A stretch of 64,000 bases of DNA. Origin: Hyparrhenia diplandra (lineage: Eukaryota; Streptophyta; Magnoliopsida; Poales; Poaceae). Made by a program: the position numbers and the translations under genes. Each line of letters starts with the position of its first letter. Within the stretch, counting starts at the first letter, position 1. A model generated the notes under the pieces. That model searched no databases and was not told the DNA's origin. It saw only the letters and a program-made list of their open reading frames with translations. The stretch spans positions 124,001 through 188,000 of the forward strand of contig JADLZK010009216.1 of the NCBI GenBank assembly GCA_015847255.1, given 5' to 3'. Shown here one piece after another: positions 1-11,295 of this stretch.

Positions 1-1378
1 CTAAATGTGCAACTACGGTTTTGCTAGGTGTGTTGCTATCTCTACCGCAAAGGAGTTATGCAACCTAGGTTCCAATCCTATCAGCTAGCCTATCAACTAA
101 GCTAGGAATAGTAAGCACACAACCAAGGCAACAATATAATGCGGAAGGTAAAGAGAGCGATAGAGATGCAAACTCCCATCGACGACTCCGGTATTTTTAC
201 CGAGGTATCGAGAAGCGCACAAGCTTCCCCTAGTCCTCATTGGAGCCCCTCGCAAGGAATCCCTCGCAAGGGCCAAGCTCCCGATCGGGTAACTCCGTGG
301 ATAGCCTCGGGCCTTCCCCACGCGCAAGTGGGTCTCCGATGTGCCTTCCGGCAAGCCTCTCCCGGATGCTCCCCGCCGTCTTCACTATCAAGCTTCCGGC
401 CGAACCGCCGCGGGCCTTGTTCCCTCCGGACACGGTGGCGGCCACACCACAAACGCGGTTGGTGTGATCTCGCAAGATTACAAGCCCCTCGATGTACAAC
501 ACGGTGCGCGCAAGCACCTTTGATTAAGAGGTATGCAAACGTCACTAACTACTAAGCCTAAGCCTAGAGCAAGCGCATAAGCGGTGGTCTAATCAACCTA
601 AGCACTTCGCAAAGCACCTACGCTAATCACCAAGTGTATCACTAAGCACTATGCAAGTGGAGAGCTCTAAAAGATGTATCAACACTTCCAAACTGATCTC
701 TTGCTCTCTTGCTTCATTTGGCGGTTGGGTGGGATATATGTAGCCCCAAATGAGAAGATAGCCGTTGGAGATGAAATCTCAGCTTTTCAGTGGGCAACGG
801 ACGCTTCTCATGGGCAACGGACGCACGGTGCAGGTGTGTCCGTTGCTCCCAATCGTTGGCAGCTTCTGCCCGTTTATGTTGCAATGGACGCTGGTGACTC
901 GTGTGTCCGTTGCGATTCTGAGAAACTCGAGCGCCAAATTTGGCGGCCGGACGCGTCAGTTGCCTGGCCGACGGACGCTGGACAGCGACGGACGCATGGC
1001 GCGCGTGTGTCGATTTGCGGTGTCCGTCCATTTCTTTGGTTCTTACGCCTTCAGCGTTGCCTTCACTGTGGCCAACGGACGCATGCCGCGAGGTCCGTTA
1101 CCTGGCGTCCGTTGGTCCCAAAGCCCATGTCTTGACTTGTTTCTTCGTGATCTTTGCTTTGGGCTTGGTTCCATCTTCATGCCTTGGACATTGCTTGATC
1201 TTGTGAGTCTTCTAATGTCTTTCTTGAGGTGATGATCACGTCGCCTTTGTCCAAGCCATGTTTGCATCCTATGAGACTACAAAATAAACACTCGCAACCT
1301 CATTAGTCCCATTTGGTCATGTTGATCATCAAACACCAAAATCCTAAATAAAATGGGCCGAGGTCCATTTTCCTTACA
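1..1378 (-). repeat. 3' LTR of element A (outer ~112 bp off window)
   Basis: The sequence repeats 4799-5563 joined to 9497-10141 almost base for base. It ends in CA at 1377-1378, directly before the polypurine tract. On the minus strand it starts TGTAAGG. Position 1 matches position 4799, so the missing outer part is about 112 bp and the full LTR is about 1.5 kb. A weak TATA-like ATATATG lies near 733, with the cluster of GGACGC-type motifs (about 795-1115) upstream of it on the minus strand. Confidence 0.85.
795..1115 (-). repeat. Cluster of ACGGACGC / GTCCGTTGC motifs in LTR A
   Basis: At least ten copies of a short CG-rich motif (ACGGACGC or its complement GCGTCCGT, with variants) occur in about 320 bp, in both orientations, so many can pair with one another. 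On the minus strand the cluster lies upstream of the LTR TATA box. CG-rich palindromic repeats in this position are known for Sirevirus LTRs. The other LTR copy has a shorter, more mutated version at about 9534-9875. Confidence 0.6.
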
Positions 1379-1379
1379 A

Positions 1380-1391
1380 TCTCCCCTTTTT
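1380..1391 (-). other. Polypurine tract of element A
   Basis: On the minus strand this reads as A and G only (five A, four G, then AGA) and lies immediately upstream of the 3' LTR start TGTAAGG. This is the expected position for the plus-strand primer of reverse transcription. Confidence 0.75.
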
Positions 1392-2599
1392 GGTGATTGA
1401 TGGCAACACGACCAAAGCAAGCAAATAATAAAAGTTGCAAAATTTAAAAACTATCTACTTGCTAGGATGCAATGCAAGGACAAGCATATATGATGCTAAG
1501 AATACCACATGAAAATAAACAACATGAGTTTATCTTGTCCTTGCCAATGTCCCCTTGTGATATTATGGATCTATGCTCCCCCTAAATCCATAATTCACTC
1601 ATCTCCCTTTCATGGACCATCTCAATTAGGATTCACATCCTATGATCAATGAATTTGAGCTTGCTTTTGGTTCTTCAAATTCTCCCCCTTTGACATCAAA
1701 CACCGAAAAGGAAGACATTAGTAGCACAAGGGAGGGTCAAATTTTGTGATCCTTTGGATGTGGAGTGGAATAGGTCACAAAACTTGACTCTCACATTACA
1801 TAGACTAAACTCCCCCTAAATATATGCATACATATGGTGGAAGGCAAAGCATATGCATAATTGGCAAATTAATGCTCAAAGGAGTTTAATCTATATAATG
1901 CATGGAGAAAGCATATAGATATCAAATTGAAATCATCATAATGATATTGGTTTAGGAATACCACATGTAGAAACCAAAATGAATTTTCACCACTTGAAAG
2001 GTGGTGGATCATGAAAGCATGATGCTTGTCTCCAGGGACTCCATTTTCCTTACAATGAGACTACTATACACACGATAAGCTTGAAATAGAATTAGTCTCA
2101 AAGGGTTCAACTTGTAGAGTGCCCTCCCCCTAAATTTGTGCATACAAGCATGGAATACTTGTAGGAGACATGCACATTGAATTAAATCAATATGTCACTC
2201 AAAGAATGACATTAGGGGAGTGCAAACTATAAATTGAACTAGGGCACATATTAGATAATCAAATGAAAGACAAGCTATGTGCCGTGCTCCTAAACAATTT
2301 AAACCATGTAGGTTTGCTCCAAGGGTAAGAGTGATACCGAGCAACCCTACCATATGATTTACCTAGTGTATGCATGACAAGAATTTAAATATGCAAATGC
2401 AAACCTAGGCATAGATAGGAACTAGATGCTAATGAAAATAGCAAGAGTTTAAATCTAGTTACCTAACATGGGAGAGGGGAACTTGGGTCCATAATTTTCA
2501 CTAACCCACTTGGCAATGGCTATGTCCATCATGATGCACCCCATGAAATGGACCCAAACTTTGCCAAGTCTCCAAATTCCCCGTAGTCCATTAGACTAC
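1392..2599 (-). other. Noncoding interior of element A with repeated polypurine tracts
   Basis: No coding sequence is supported here. On the minus strand, short G-runs flanked by A recur near 1574, 1681, 1810 and 2125 (seen on the plus strand as CTCCCCCT tracts). Together with the LTR-proximal tract this gives at least five polypurine tracts. Multiple tracts upstream of the 3' LTR are a recognised Sirevirus trait. The env-like gene and pol expected between gag and this stretch in complete Sireviruses are absent. Confidence 0.55.
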
Positions 2600-4645
2600 T
2601 CACTTCCCTTTTGGAAGCCAAACCTTCTTGATGCTCTTCATGTTGGAAATAATCTCCTTTGGCACCCAAATCCGTTTGGCCCCATTGATGGCTTTGTTCA
2701 CCTTGATGGCCACCACCTTGTCATTGTTCTTCTTTTTCAAGAGATAAGGGGTGGAGGCCTTCTTGTCCTCCTTGTTGGTGTAGGTGTTGGAGAGCTTGCT
2801 TGTTTGCTTCTTGTTCTTCCCTTTCTTCTTTGTTCTTCCCTCATTCTTCACCTTGCACTCATAGGACTTGTGGCCTTCTTTGTGGCATGTGTAGCAAACC
2901 ACAGTTTGACCTTCATCAAGCTTCTTCACTCCCTTGACGGTGTTATCTTGATGAAGTTGGGTTTGCTCCACTTTGCCTTGCACTTGTGACAAGTCCTTGG
3001 TGAGGCGAGCCACTTCTTGCTTAAGCTTCTCATTCTCCATGGCAACATCTTGTGTACATGTTTCTACAACAACTTTCTCAAGACAAACTTGGTTGCACAT
3101 GGGTGAGTCCAATAAATCAATGCAAGAAGTGGAGGCATCCTTTTTAGTCATTTCAAAAACTGAGTTTTTCTTTTTAGGTGCCTTGGTGGGGGTGATGGCA
3201 TCAACATCATTAACTTGGCAAGTTTTAGCATTTGCACTAGCTTCAAGTTGCTCAATTTTAGTAGATAGCTCAACATTTAGATTAGCAAAGGTTTCATATT
3301 GCTCAACCAAGGTTTTATAAGCTTCTAGTGAGCTATCTAATTTCTCTTGCAACATGGATATTTTCTTTTGTTGACTAGTGCAAATTTTAGCTTATTTTAG
3401 GTTGTCTTGCACAAGTTCATGAATAGAAGGCATATCATCATCACTATCACTCTCACTAGAGGATGAGTTAGTATTACCTAGTGCCATAAGGCACACACGT
3501 GAAGAGCTTGATGATGAGTGCTTGCGGCCGCTTTTCTTATGTTGGGATTTTTCTTCACTTGATGAATCATCCCAAGTCTTGATTGATGTGAGGGCCTTGT
3601 TCTTGCATGCCTTCTTCTTTCTTGCCTTGGGTGTGGGCTTGTTTGGACAAGCTTCCCTAAAATGCCCCTTCTCCCCACATCCATAGCATCCTCTCTTTCT
3701 TTGCTCTCTTCTTTGATTGGTGAAGAGGCAATCTTCTATTTGGATGGGGACACCGTAACATTGAGCCTTCGGATCATCTTCTCCACCTTCTTAATTATTT
3801 TGATTGATTCTTCGTCAAGCTCGGAGGTGGAGGAGGAGGACCATTCTTCACTTGATTCTTCATCATCATCATCATCCTCACTTTCTTCTTCACTTGAGGA
3901 GCTTGAGGAACTTGAGCTTGAGCTTGACTCAACTTTCTTGCCCTTCATCTTTTTGTCCTTACGGCTTGTGAAAGCACTTGTGCTTGCTTTTGCTAGATGA
4001 AGGAGCTTCTTCTTCTTGACCCATCTTGCGTGACATCTCAAATGCCACAATTTTCCCAATGAGGGTGGTAGGGGTCATGGTGCTCAAGTCCTCCAAATTG
4101 TGAAGGATGGTGATGATGCTTGCGTACTTCTTTTGTGGAAGCACGGTGATGATCTTCCTCACGATGTCCGCATCACCTAGCTTTGTGATTCCTATATCAT
4201 TGAGCTCATTGATAATAAGATTCAAACGAGAGTACATATCACGAACAAGCTCATCATCTTTCATCTTAAAGGAATCATACCTTTGCCTTGTTAGGTAATG
4301 CTTTTGCTCTCGAACATTACTTGTGCCATCATAGATTTCATGCAACTTTAACCAAATTTCATGAGAAGTTTTTAGGGTGTACACTTGGTTAAAGATGTGA
4401 ACATCAAGGGATTCAAACAAGCAATCTTTAGCCCTAGCATTGAAGTGAATTTCCTTCTCTTCATTTTTAGTTGGCTTATCGGGATTCTTAATGGGTTTCA
4501 TCCCATCGCGGGTGACTCTCCAAACACCCAAGTCAACCACCTCAAGGTGAGTTGCCATTCTAGCACTATAATAGGGGAAATTAGTGCCGTCAAAGTGCGG
4601 AGGCCTAGAGGTATTCTTTCCTCCCATTCTTAGGTCGTCGCTCAT
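2600..4645 (-). pseudogene. gag: Gag of element A, frameshifted
   Basis: This is the nucleocapsid/capsid protein that packages retrotransposon RNA. The first 228 codons (4645-3959) carry a Copia UBN2-type gag domain that opens with a short stretch about the substrate-like motif HFDGTNFPYY and continues through a helical capsid-like region. A frameshift near 3960-4000 moves the frame into an acidic, serine-rich stretch (to about 3736). A CX2CX4HX4C zinc knuckle follows at 3647-3688 and a second at 2855-2896, with coiled-coil-like sequence between about 3355 and 2950. An in-frame TAA interrupts at 3392-3394. The end at 2600 is a natural stop with no protease fused after it. Family assignment is strong; the protein is not translatable as one chain. 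Confidence 0.85.
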
Positions 4646-4667
4646 TAGCGGTGAAGCTACAAATGAG

Positions 4668-4684
4668 CCCCGGCTCTGATACCA
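4668..4684 (-). other. Primer-binding site of element A (initiator tRNA-Met type)
   Basis: On the minus strand this reads TGGTATCAGAGCCGGGG. It begins two bases inside the 5' LTR boundary. TGGTATCAGAGC is the usual complement of the initiator methionine tRNA 3' end used by plant Copia elements. Confidence 0.85.
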
Positions 4685-5538
4685 ATTGAAAGAAATCCGG
4701 ACGCCCTAAAGGGGGTGAATTAGGCTTCTAAAACTTCTACTCTAACCTATGGCCTCTAACTTCACCTAGTCAAAACCTATTGCAAGAAAGTAAACTATCT
4801 AAATGTGCAACTACGGTTTTGCTAGGTGTGTTGCTATCTCTACCGCAAAGGAGTTATGCAACCTAGGTTCCAATCCTATCAGCTAGCCTATCAACTAAGC
4901 TATGAATAGTAAGCACACAACCAAGGCAACAATATAATGCGGAAGGTAAAGAGAGTGATAGAGATGCAAACTCCCATCAATGACTCCGGTATTTTTACCG
5001 AGGTATCGAGAAGCGCACAAGCTTCCCCCTAGTCCTCGTTGGAGCCCCTCGCAAGGAATCCCTCGCAAGGGCCAAGCTCCCGGTCGGGTAACTCCGTGGA
5101 TAGCCTCGGGCCTTCCCCACGCCGCAAGTGGGTCTCCGATGTGCCTTCCGACAAGCCTCTCCCGGATGCTCCCCGCCGTCTTCACTATCAAGCTTCAGTA
5201 GAACCGCCGCGGGCCTTGTTCCCTCCGTACACGGTGGCGGCCACACCACAAACACGGTTGGTGTGATCTCGCAAGATTACAAGCCCCTCCGATGTACAAC
5301 ACGGTCTTGCCGCAAGCACCTTTGATTAAGAGGTATGCAAACCTCACTAACTACTAAGCCTAAGCCTAGAGCAAGCGCATAGCGGTGGTCTAATCAACCT
5401 AAGCACGCCGCAAAGCACCTACGCTAATCACCAAGTGTATCACTAAGCACTATGCAAGTGGAGAGCTCTAAAAAGATGTATCAACACTTCCAAACTGATC
5501 TCTTGCTCTCTCTTGCTTCATTTGGCCGGTTGGGTGGG

Positions 5539-5548
5539 ATATATATAG
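5539..5548 (-). promoter_or_regulatory. TATA box of LTR A
   Basis: The minus strand reads CTATATATATC here, in the LTR whose transcript would run leftwards into the primer-binding site and gag. The equivalent position in the other LTR (near 733) has a mutated version. Confidence 0.55.
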
Positions 5549-5563
5549 CCCCAAATGAGAAGA

Positions 5564-8500
5564 TGTAACATCCGTGTTTTTGCATCATTTAAAAATCACT
5601 AAAAATTTGAACTTTTTCTAATTACAACTAAAACTTGATTTATTTCCCGCTAAACCAAAACCCCGTTTAAAAAAACACGCATTTCAAACCCTCACCATAT
5701 AGAAAAGTAGGGAACCTTGTTTGTTGAGTGATAAACCTTATGGTGACCAAGGATGCAAGGTAAGCTCTAGATTTATTTATGGAAGTATAATGTTGCATGA
5801 GTAATGAGTTACGGAATTTCTCTCGGGAATAAAATAGTCAAAAACCCATGTGTACCAAATATATATTCATATTCCTATGAGCACAACAAATAATTATTCT
5901 CGACACTAAAAGTCGAGGAATATAAAGATGCTCATATGAATATTTGTAATATATAGATTACACATGAAATGATAGAATTGGGGAATAAAAGTGTGTACAC
6001 TCATATATGTGAATATTTATATGAGTACAAATTGATAAATATTGTCATGAATATAAATCATGGAGATATGCATGTATTTGTGTAAATATTTATAACATAA
6101 ATACATATATATGGATGTCACACATTAAGTAGGGAAAAGAAATAAGAGAAGGAAATAAAAGAAAAGAGAAAGGAATTAGAAAGTGCTCACGGGCTCATTC
6201 TTCTCCTTCCCTCTTTCCAACTTCGCCCCCAGGCCTTCCCTTTCCCTCCTCTTTCGCGTGCACGCGAGCAGGCCAGCCCAACTGGCCATCACCGCCAGAC
6301 CCGCTTCCCCTTTCCTCCTCTCACCGCCAACCGGGACCCACCGGGTGCCCGTCGTCTTCCTCCTCCATACATGCCGAGGACGGCAAGGCGTCCACAGCGC
6401 CCGCCCACCTGCCGCCGCCCCCGCCGCACGGCCACCCGCGTGAAGGAGACCGACACCACGAGGGGACGGCACGAAGCCCTCGCGCCAACGCCGCGCAGCC
6501 GCCTCACTTAGACCCGCACCACGGTGTCCGCGAAGGGCGCGCGTGCACGGAGTCCGGCCATGGCCGCACGACCGACGAGACGCACCGATGCTGTTGACGA
6601 AGACGACGGCACAGCGCCCTCCCTAGCACCCCTGACCAGACACCGAGGCGACGATGCGCCACGGGGGCAAGAGTCAAACGACACGGCGCCACCACGAGTC
6701 GGTCGCACGCTGCCGCCATGACGACGTCGATCCGCCGCTGTAGGAGAGGGGGACTTGACGACGGCTAGCTCACCGAGGCACGGCGATACCACGTGCGGGC
6801 GCCGCCATGGGACAGCGGGAGCCACCGGAGATCGTTAATGGCCATGACGGTGGTCGGAAAAAGATCGTCGAGGCGGAAACCATCACGCCGACCGAGGAGT
6901 GCCCGGCGAGGCTATAAATAGCCTCCCCGGCTCACGATCGAGCACGCCAATCCCCTCACGAGCTCCGCCCCAGCGTGGAACGCGCGGTGCTCGCCTTGGC
7001 CATCCCTCTCCTCCTCCCCTCCTCGCGGAATCACGGTTGCCCCCAATCCAGGAGCTCCATGCCGCCACCACTAGGTCACGATGCCCCCACCATCGTAGTC
7101 ATCGCGAGTCGTCTGAGCGGTCGCTGAGTCTCACGGAGTCCTACCTTCCATTTGCCCCTATTTTCTCTCGGTGTAACGTCTTGTAGCCTTTGGCGTCCAA
7201 GCATCGCCGCCGTCGAGAGTCCGCCGTGGCCGCCGCCGAGGGAGACAAGCCACCGCCGCCCGGACCTACTCCATCGGGTTCGGGCAAAGACGGGGATGCT
7301 CAAGAGCCACTCGCGGCGAGGAACCGCCAAGAACGACAACTCCGACGAGCCCTCCGGCGAAGCCCCGCCGTCGGGATGCGCGAACGGGAGCGCGGCGGCG
7401 TCGCCGTTACCGTCGTGGACGGCGTGAAACGGGAGCCGATGGGGAGGCGACACGTCGCCCTTCCGTTCCTCCGTCGGCAACCGATTCACGGCAACACCGT
7501 AAAACACGTGGCACCCGCGTGGCATCCACCGTGGCGTCCGCGTGGACCCACGTGGCACCCACGTGTATGTAACCCTTCACGGGTACACTTTGTAAAATGC
7601 TACGCATAACAGGATATTGTACACGAGTGTTATAAGTATACTTTCCGTGTCGAGAAAAATTCCCGAAAAATTTGTAAATTCATTATTTGATTTATAGAAT
7701 TTTATCATGTAATTAGTTCCAATTTTATTACATGATAAAATTATATTATAATATTACCCTAATGATTTAATTAGGGATTAATATTATAAAGTCCATATCT
7801 CATGCATACGAACTCCGTTTCGCGTGAAGTGACTTCTATAATTCATCTAAAATCTAGATCTATGCATCTAACCCATTGCCACCATAATGTTCTATGTTTG
7901 TTTTATGTGTTATAGTTCAAGCTAGGGTTTATCGCTAATCGCGATTAGAATCGACGACCGATTAGGAGCTTCCGCCCAAAGCGAGCTAGGAGCGTTCGAC
8001 GCCGTGCCGATTCGTAAGAACATCCCGTGCAAGTCCTTACCCCCTAGTCATGACCTTAATAAGATGAGATGATGATGACGGATATGATACATCACCGTGG
8101 ATAATCGATTAGTATATAGTGGTATGAGCGATAACGTAGCTATGGAGCTAAGCCGGATGACGTAATCATCCACGTTATCTATGCTCATACGTCGTAATCA
8201 AGTATAACGTAAGATCGTTTAATGAACCACGACCAACAAAAGAGGTGGGTGATAGTAATTCATTATGAGATGGGTTACTACGGGAATTGCCGTGAGGGGA
8301 TTTCTGCGAGTGATACTCGCCTCCCCTAAGGATTTGGTTCATAGACCTTCTACCTAGTGAGATATTTCGCACGACCACACGCAGGGATGGGGCGGCTTGA
8401 TTCCACACCCCGTTGGGTTGAGGTATAATTGGAGCCAAGGTGGCCGGGGCGGCGAACGACCTATTGGGGAGCAGACATGGGAAGAGTGGCCCCATGGTCC

Positions 8501-9491
8501 GGTTGGCGTGGATCTTTGAGTGGTCTTCCACGTAAGTGTTTGGGCGCGATGGCGCAAATGCTAGAGGCACATATTGATGAATTGAGATTGAGAGTGGTGT
8601 TGATAAAGTATAGGTTGGGTAATAAGGTATTACCAGCCAAAGCCATGGGTGATTTGGTATCACCATATTGTCTAGGGTAGTACGTCATCTTAGGGTGATG
8701 TGTTATCCTTCCAACCCCCGAGAAGTCATGGTGAAGATTATACCAATATACCTAGAGTAGCACTCAAGCGGGTACGGATCTCGTTGGGCTGTCGAGCCAT
8801 TAGCCGTGGTGTAGACAACGCCTATCGTGTGGGGAAATTTGTACACCTCTGTAGAATTTATTGAATCTATTCGAATAGCCACGTCCTTGGAATGGGCGAA
8901 TGCTAGGAAAGAACATCTATGATTAGAAATAACTAATGTTTGTGATGATGTGAAGGTGATGACCGGATGAGATAACCCCAGGGAACTAGTGAGAGCAGTT
9001 TTAGAGACTCGCTAGGGCCCAAACCCTTAATATACCAAACCACCCTGGTTTAGACTTCCGAGTACCTTTGTACTCACCCCTCGATTTTTCTGGATATCGG
9101 CATATCAGAAGGTAAGGTCATTTGTCGAAGTAGGAGACCCACGGCGTAGAAGTTTACAAGGCGTCGTTTAGGAGAAAGACGTAGAAGCCCGTAAATTCCA
9201 TCCGCGCTCAAGTTGCCTGTGGAACATGGAGTCGTGCCTAGGCGGTCTAGCACCCTAGCAAACCCATCACGAGATAAACCCTTTGCTTCACGATTTGGCT
9301 ACTCGATCAATATAATCAGTGGTGGTGTCTTCAACACCATATTTGTAAGTCCTTCTATCCTATGTCACTATATGCTCGGAATAGTTCATCTATAAGCGAT
9401 TTCCATTCATGTGACTCGATAAACGTATTGGTAGCGTGATCCCGCGCCAATACGTGAGATTAAAGTCCCATTAAAAGTGGGGCGTGACGAG
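5564..9491 (+). mobile_element. Probable solo LTR of a large Ty3/gypsy element, inserted in LTR A
   Basis: The block begins TGTAACATCC and ends GGGGCGTGACGAG. It is absent from the matching place in LTR copy 1-1378. Flanks are GAAGA (5559-5563) and TAAGA (9492-9496), a 5 bp duplication with one mismatch. There is no primer-binding site, polypurine tract, gag or pol, and no internal repeat of its own ends. Ends of this kind and LTRs of 3-4 kb are known in Tekay-type chromoviruses of grasses, so a solo LTR left by recombination is the simplest reading. It is GC-rich at 6180-7580 and AT-rich elsewhere. A non-LTR identity cannot be excluded without a library search. Confidence 0.6.
6911..6920 (+). 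promoter_or_regulatory. TATA box within the solo LTR
   Basis: CTATAAATAG sits inside the GC-rich part, in the orientation expected from the TGTAAC start. Transcription would start near 6940. Confidence 0.5.
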
Positions 9492-9533
9492 TAAGATAGC
9501 CGTTGGAGATGAAATCTCAGCTTTTCGAGTGGG

Positions 9534-9875
9534 CAACGGACGCTTCTCATGGGCAGCGGGACGCCGCGGTACAGTGTGTCCGTTGCTCCCGGCCGTTGGC
9601 GGCTTCTACCCGTTTATGTTGCAACGGATGCGAGGTGACTTGCAACGGACGCTGGTGACTTCGTGTGTCCGCTTTGCGATTCTGAAGAGCTCGAACGCCA
9701 AATTTGACGACGACGCTGGCGTCGATTTGCGGCCGACGGACAATCGGGCGGCCGCGGATGCCGGCGGCAGCGCGTGTCGATTGCGGTGTCCGTCCGCTGC
9801 TGGTTCTTCTACCTTTGCATTGCCTTCACTGTGGCCAACGGACGCATGCCGCAGGGTCTGTTGCACAGCGTCCGT
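9534..9875 (-). repeat. Degenerate copy of the ACGGACGC motif cluster in the split LTR
   Basis: This corresponds to 795-1115 in the other LTR. Several motif copies here are changed or partly deleted (for example GCGGGACGCCG where the other LTR has a clean ACGGACGC), so the two LTRs diverge more here than elsewhere. Confidence 0.5.
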
Positions 9876-10831
9876 TGGTCCCAAAGCCCATGTCTTGACT
9901 TGTTTCTTCGTGATCTTTGCTTTGGGCTTGGTTCCATCTTCATGCCTTGGACATTGCTTGATCTTGTGAGTCTTCTAATGTCTTTCTTGAGGTGATGATC
10001 ACGTCGCCTTTGTCCAAGCCATGTTTGCATCCTATGAGACTACAAAATAAACACTCGCAACCTCATTAGTCCCATTTGGTCATGTTGATCATCAAACACC
10101 AAAATCCTAAATAAAATGGGCCGAGGTCCATTTTCCTTACAAGAGCTACATTATAACTAAGGGTACCAGCCTAGGTTGAGAGCTCCTAAACAATTCTAAT
10201 AAGCAAGGTCAAGCAACCTAAGCAATCTAATACAAGAGCAAAGCCAACACAAGAGAGATATATATATATATATATTGCAATAAATTAAATTTGTGTTGAG
10301 ATAAGCAAACCACAATGGAGAGGTTGACACGGTGATTTTTTACCGAGGTCTCGGAAGCTTCCCAACTTCCCCTAATCCTCGTTGTGTCAACCAACACTTC
10401 GATGGTTCTTGCTAGCGATCCCCCGCTATGCCTCCACGGGCACGAGGACACCACTTTCGCAAAGTGAGGTAGCTCAATGACACGCCCAATAAGATTGCTC
10501 ATCGTGATCCCCCTTGAGGTGAGCACCAACCTCTCACAAATCACTTCTCTAGAGCACCACACAATCCCCCTCGGCGTGCTTCATGGAGCCTCTTGCCACC
10601 AAGCCATCTTTGAGGTGGCAACCTCCAATAGTAACAAGCAACCACGCCCGCACATCGACGATCACCTAGTGCCACAAGCAATTTCTCTTGCAAGAATCCG
10701 CACTAATGATGCACTCTCACTCTCCAAATGTTGCCAAAGCAAAGGATATGAGAGAGAGGTGTTAGAAGGTTGCTCTCTAATGGATATGCAATTCAAATGG
10801 CCAAGAGAGACCTCTCCAACCGGCCACCCCA

Positions 10832-10841
10832 CTATATATAG
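10832..10841 (-). promoter_or_regulatory. TATA box of LTR B (left copy)
   Basis: CTATATATAG lies on a shared 20-25 bp context with the right LTR copy (22256-22265). The palindrome array lies immediately upstream on the minus strand. Confidence 0.6.
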
Positions 10842-10884
10842 AGAGGGGGCAAAAAACTAGCCATTTTGCTTTTCCTGCGACAAA

Positions 10885-11295
10885 CGCGGACAGTCCGACT
10901 TTGAAAGTCCGGACAGTCCGCCGTTAAAGAATCTAGCCATTGGATTAAAAATCCAGAGCCGCGGACAGTCCGCCCAACATGGGCCGGACAGTCCGCCGTT
11001 GAGAACGGCCATTGCCCAAAGCAGAACAGCTTCTCTGTTTTGCTGCCGAAAACGACCGGCGGACAGTCCGCCCAAGAGGACCGGACAGTCCACCTCTTTC
11101 TCCTCCTCGCGCGGACAAAGCAAACCCGGCTTCGAGAATTTTTTTCGAGATAAGCCGGCGGACTGTCCACCTAAAAATGCCGGACTGTCCGCCCCACAAT
11201 ACCAGCTCCCCTGGACAGCAAGTCCAGAAACAAAGCCTCGCCAGCAAATTAGTCGGCGGACTGTTCGAGGCCCAAAGGCCGGACTGTCCGCCGTG
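10885..11295 (-). repeat. Array of CGGACAGTCCG palindromes upstream of the LTR B TATA box
   Basis: About ten copies of CGGACAGTCCG or its complement CGGACTGTCCG, often extended as GGCGGACAGTCCGCC, occur in ~410 bp. Each is a near-perfect inverted repeat with one central base. On the minus strand the array ends ~50 bp before the TATA box, the place of an upstream regulatory region. Similar GGACAGTCC palindromes are well known in grass Sirevirus LTRs. Confidence 0.75.

Larger units (their letters stand above)
1..10141 (-). mobile_element. Sirevirus-like Copia retrotransposon A, gag only, truncated by window edge
   Basis: This is an LTR retrotransposon read on the minus strand. Its 5' LTR is at the right (4687-10141, interrupted), followed leftwards by a primer-binding site, gag, a noncoding stretch with several polypurine tracts, and the 3' LTR at 1-1378, which lacks its outer ~112 bp. 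The interior is only ~3.3 kb and shows no protease, integrase, reverse transcriptase or RNase H, so the copy is non-autonomous. The UBN2-type gag with zinc knuckles and the repeated polypurine tracts are known Sirevirus traits. It lies inside the left LTR of element B: the base after 10141 continues B sequence that is uninterrupted in B's right LTR near 21583. Confidence 0.85.
4687..10141 (-). repeat. 5' LTR of element A, split by an insertion
   Basis: The LTR consists of 4687-5563 and about 9497-10141, roughly 1.52 kb in total. It starts TG at 4687 next to the primer-binding site and ends CA at 10140-10141. Comparison with the intact copy at 1-1378 shows exactly where 5564-9491 was inserted. 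The following bases, AGAGC, are the probable right copy of A's 5 bp target duplication; the left copy is outside the window. Confidence 0.85.

Noticed and set aside
139..555. 138-codon plus-strand frame in the LTR
   Set aside because: It lies wholly inside LTR A, is repeated in the second LTR with changes, and opposes the element's direction.
3662..4000. Serine-rich plus-strand protein
   Set aside because: Shadow of the acidic, serine-rich gag segment on the minus strand.
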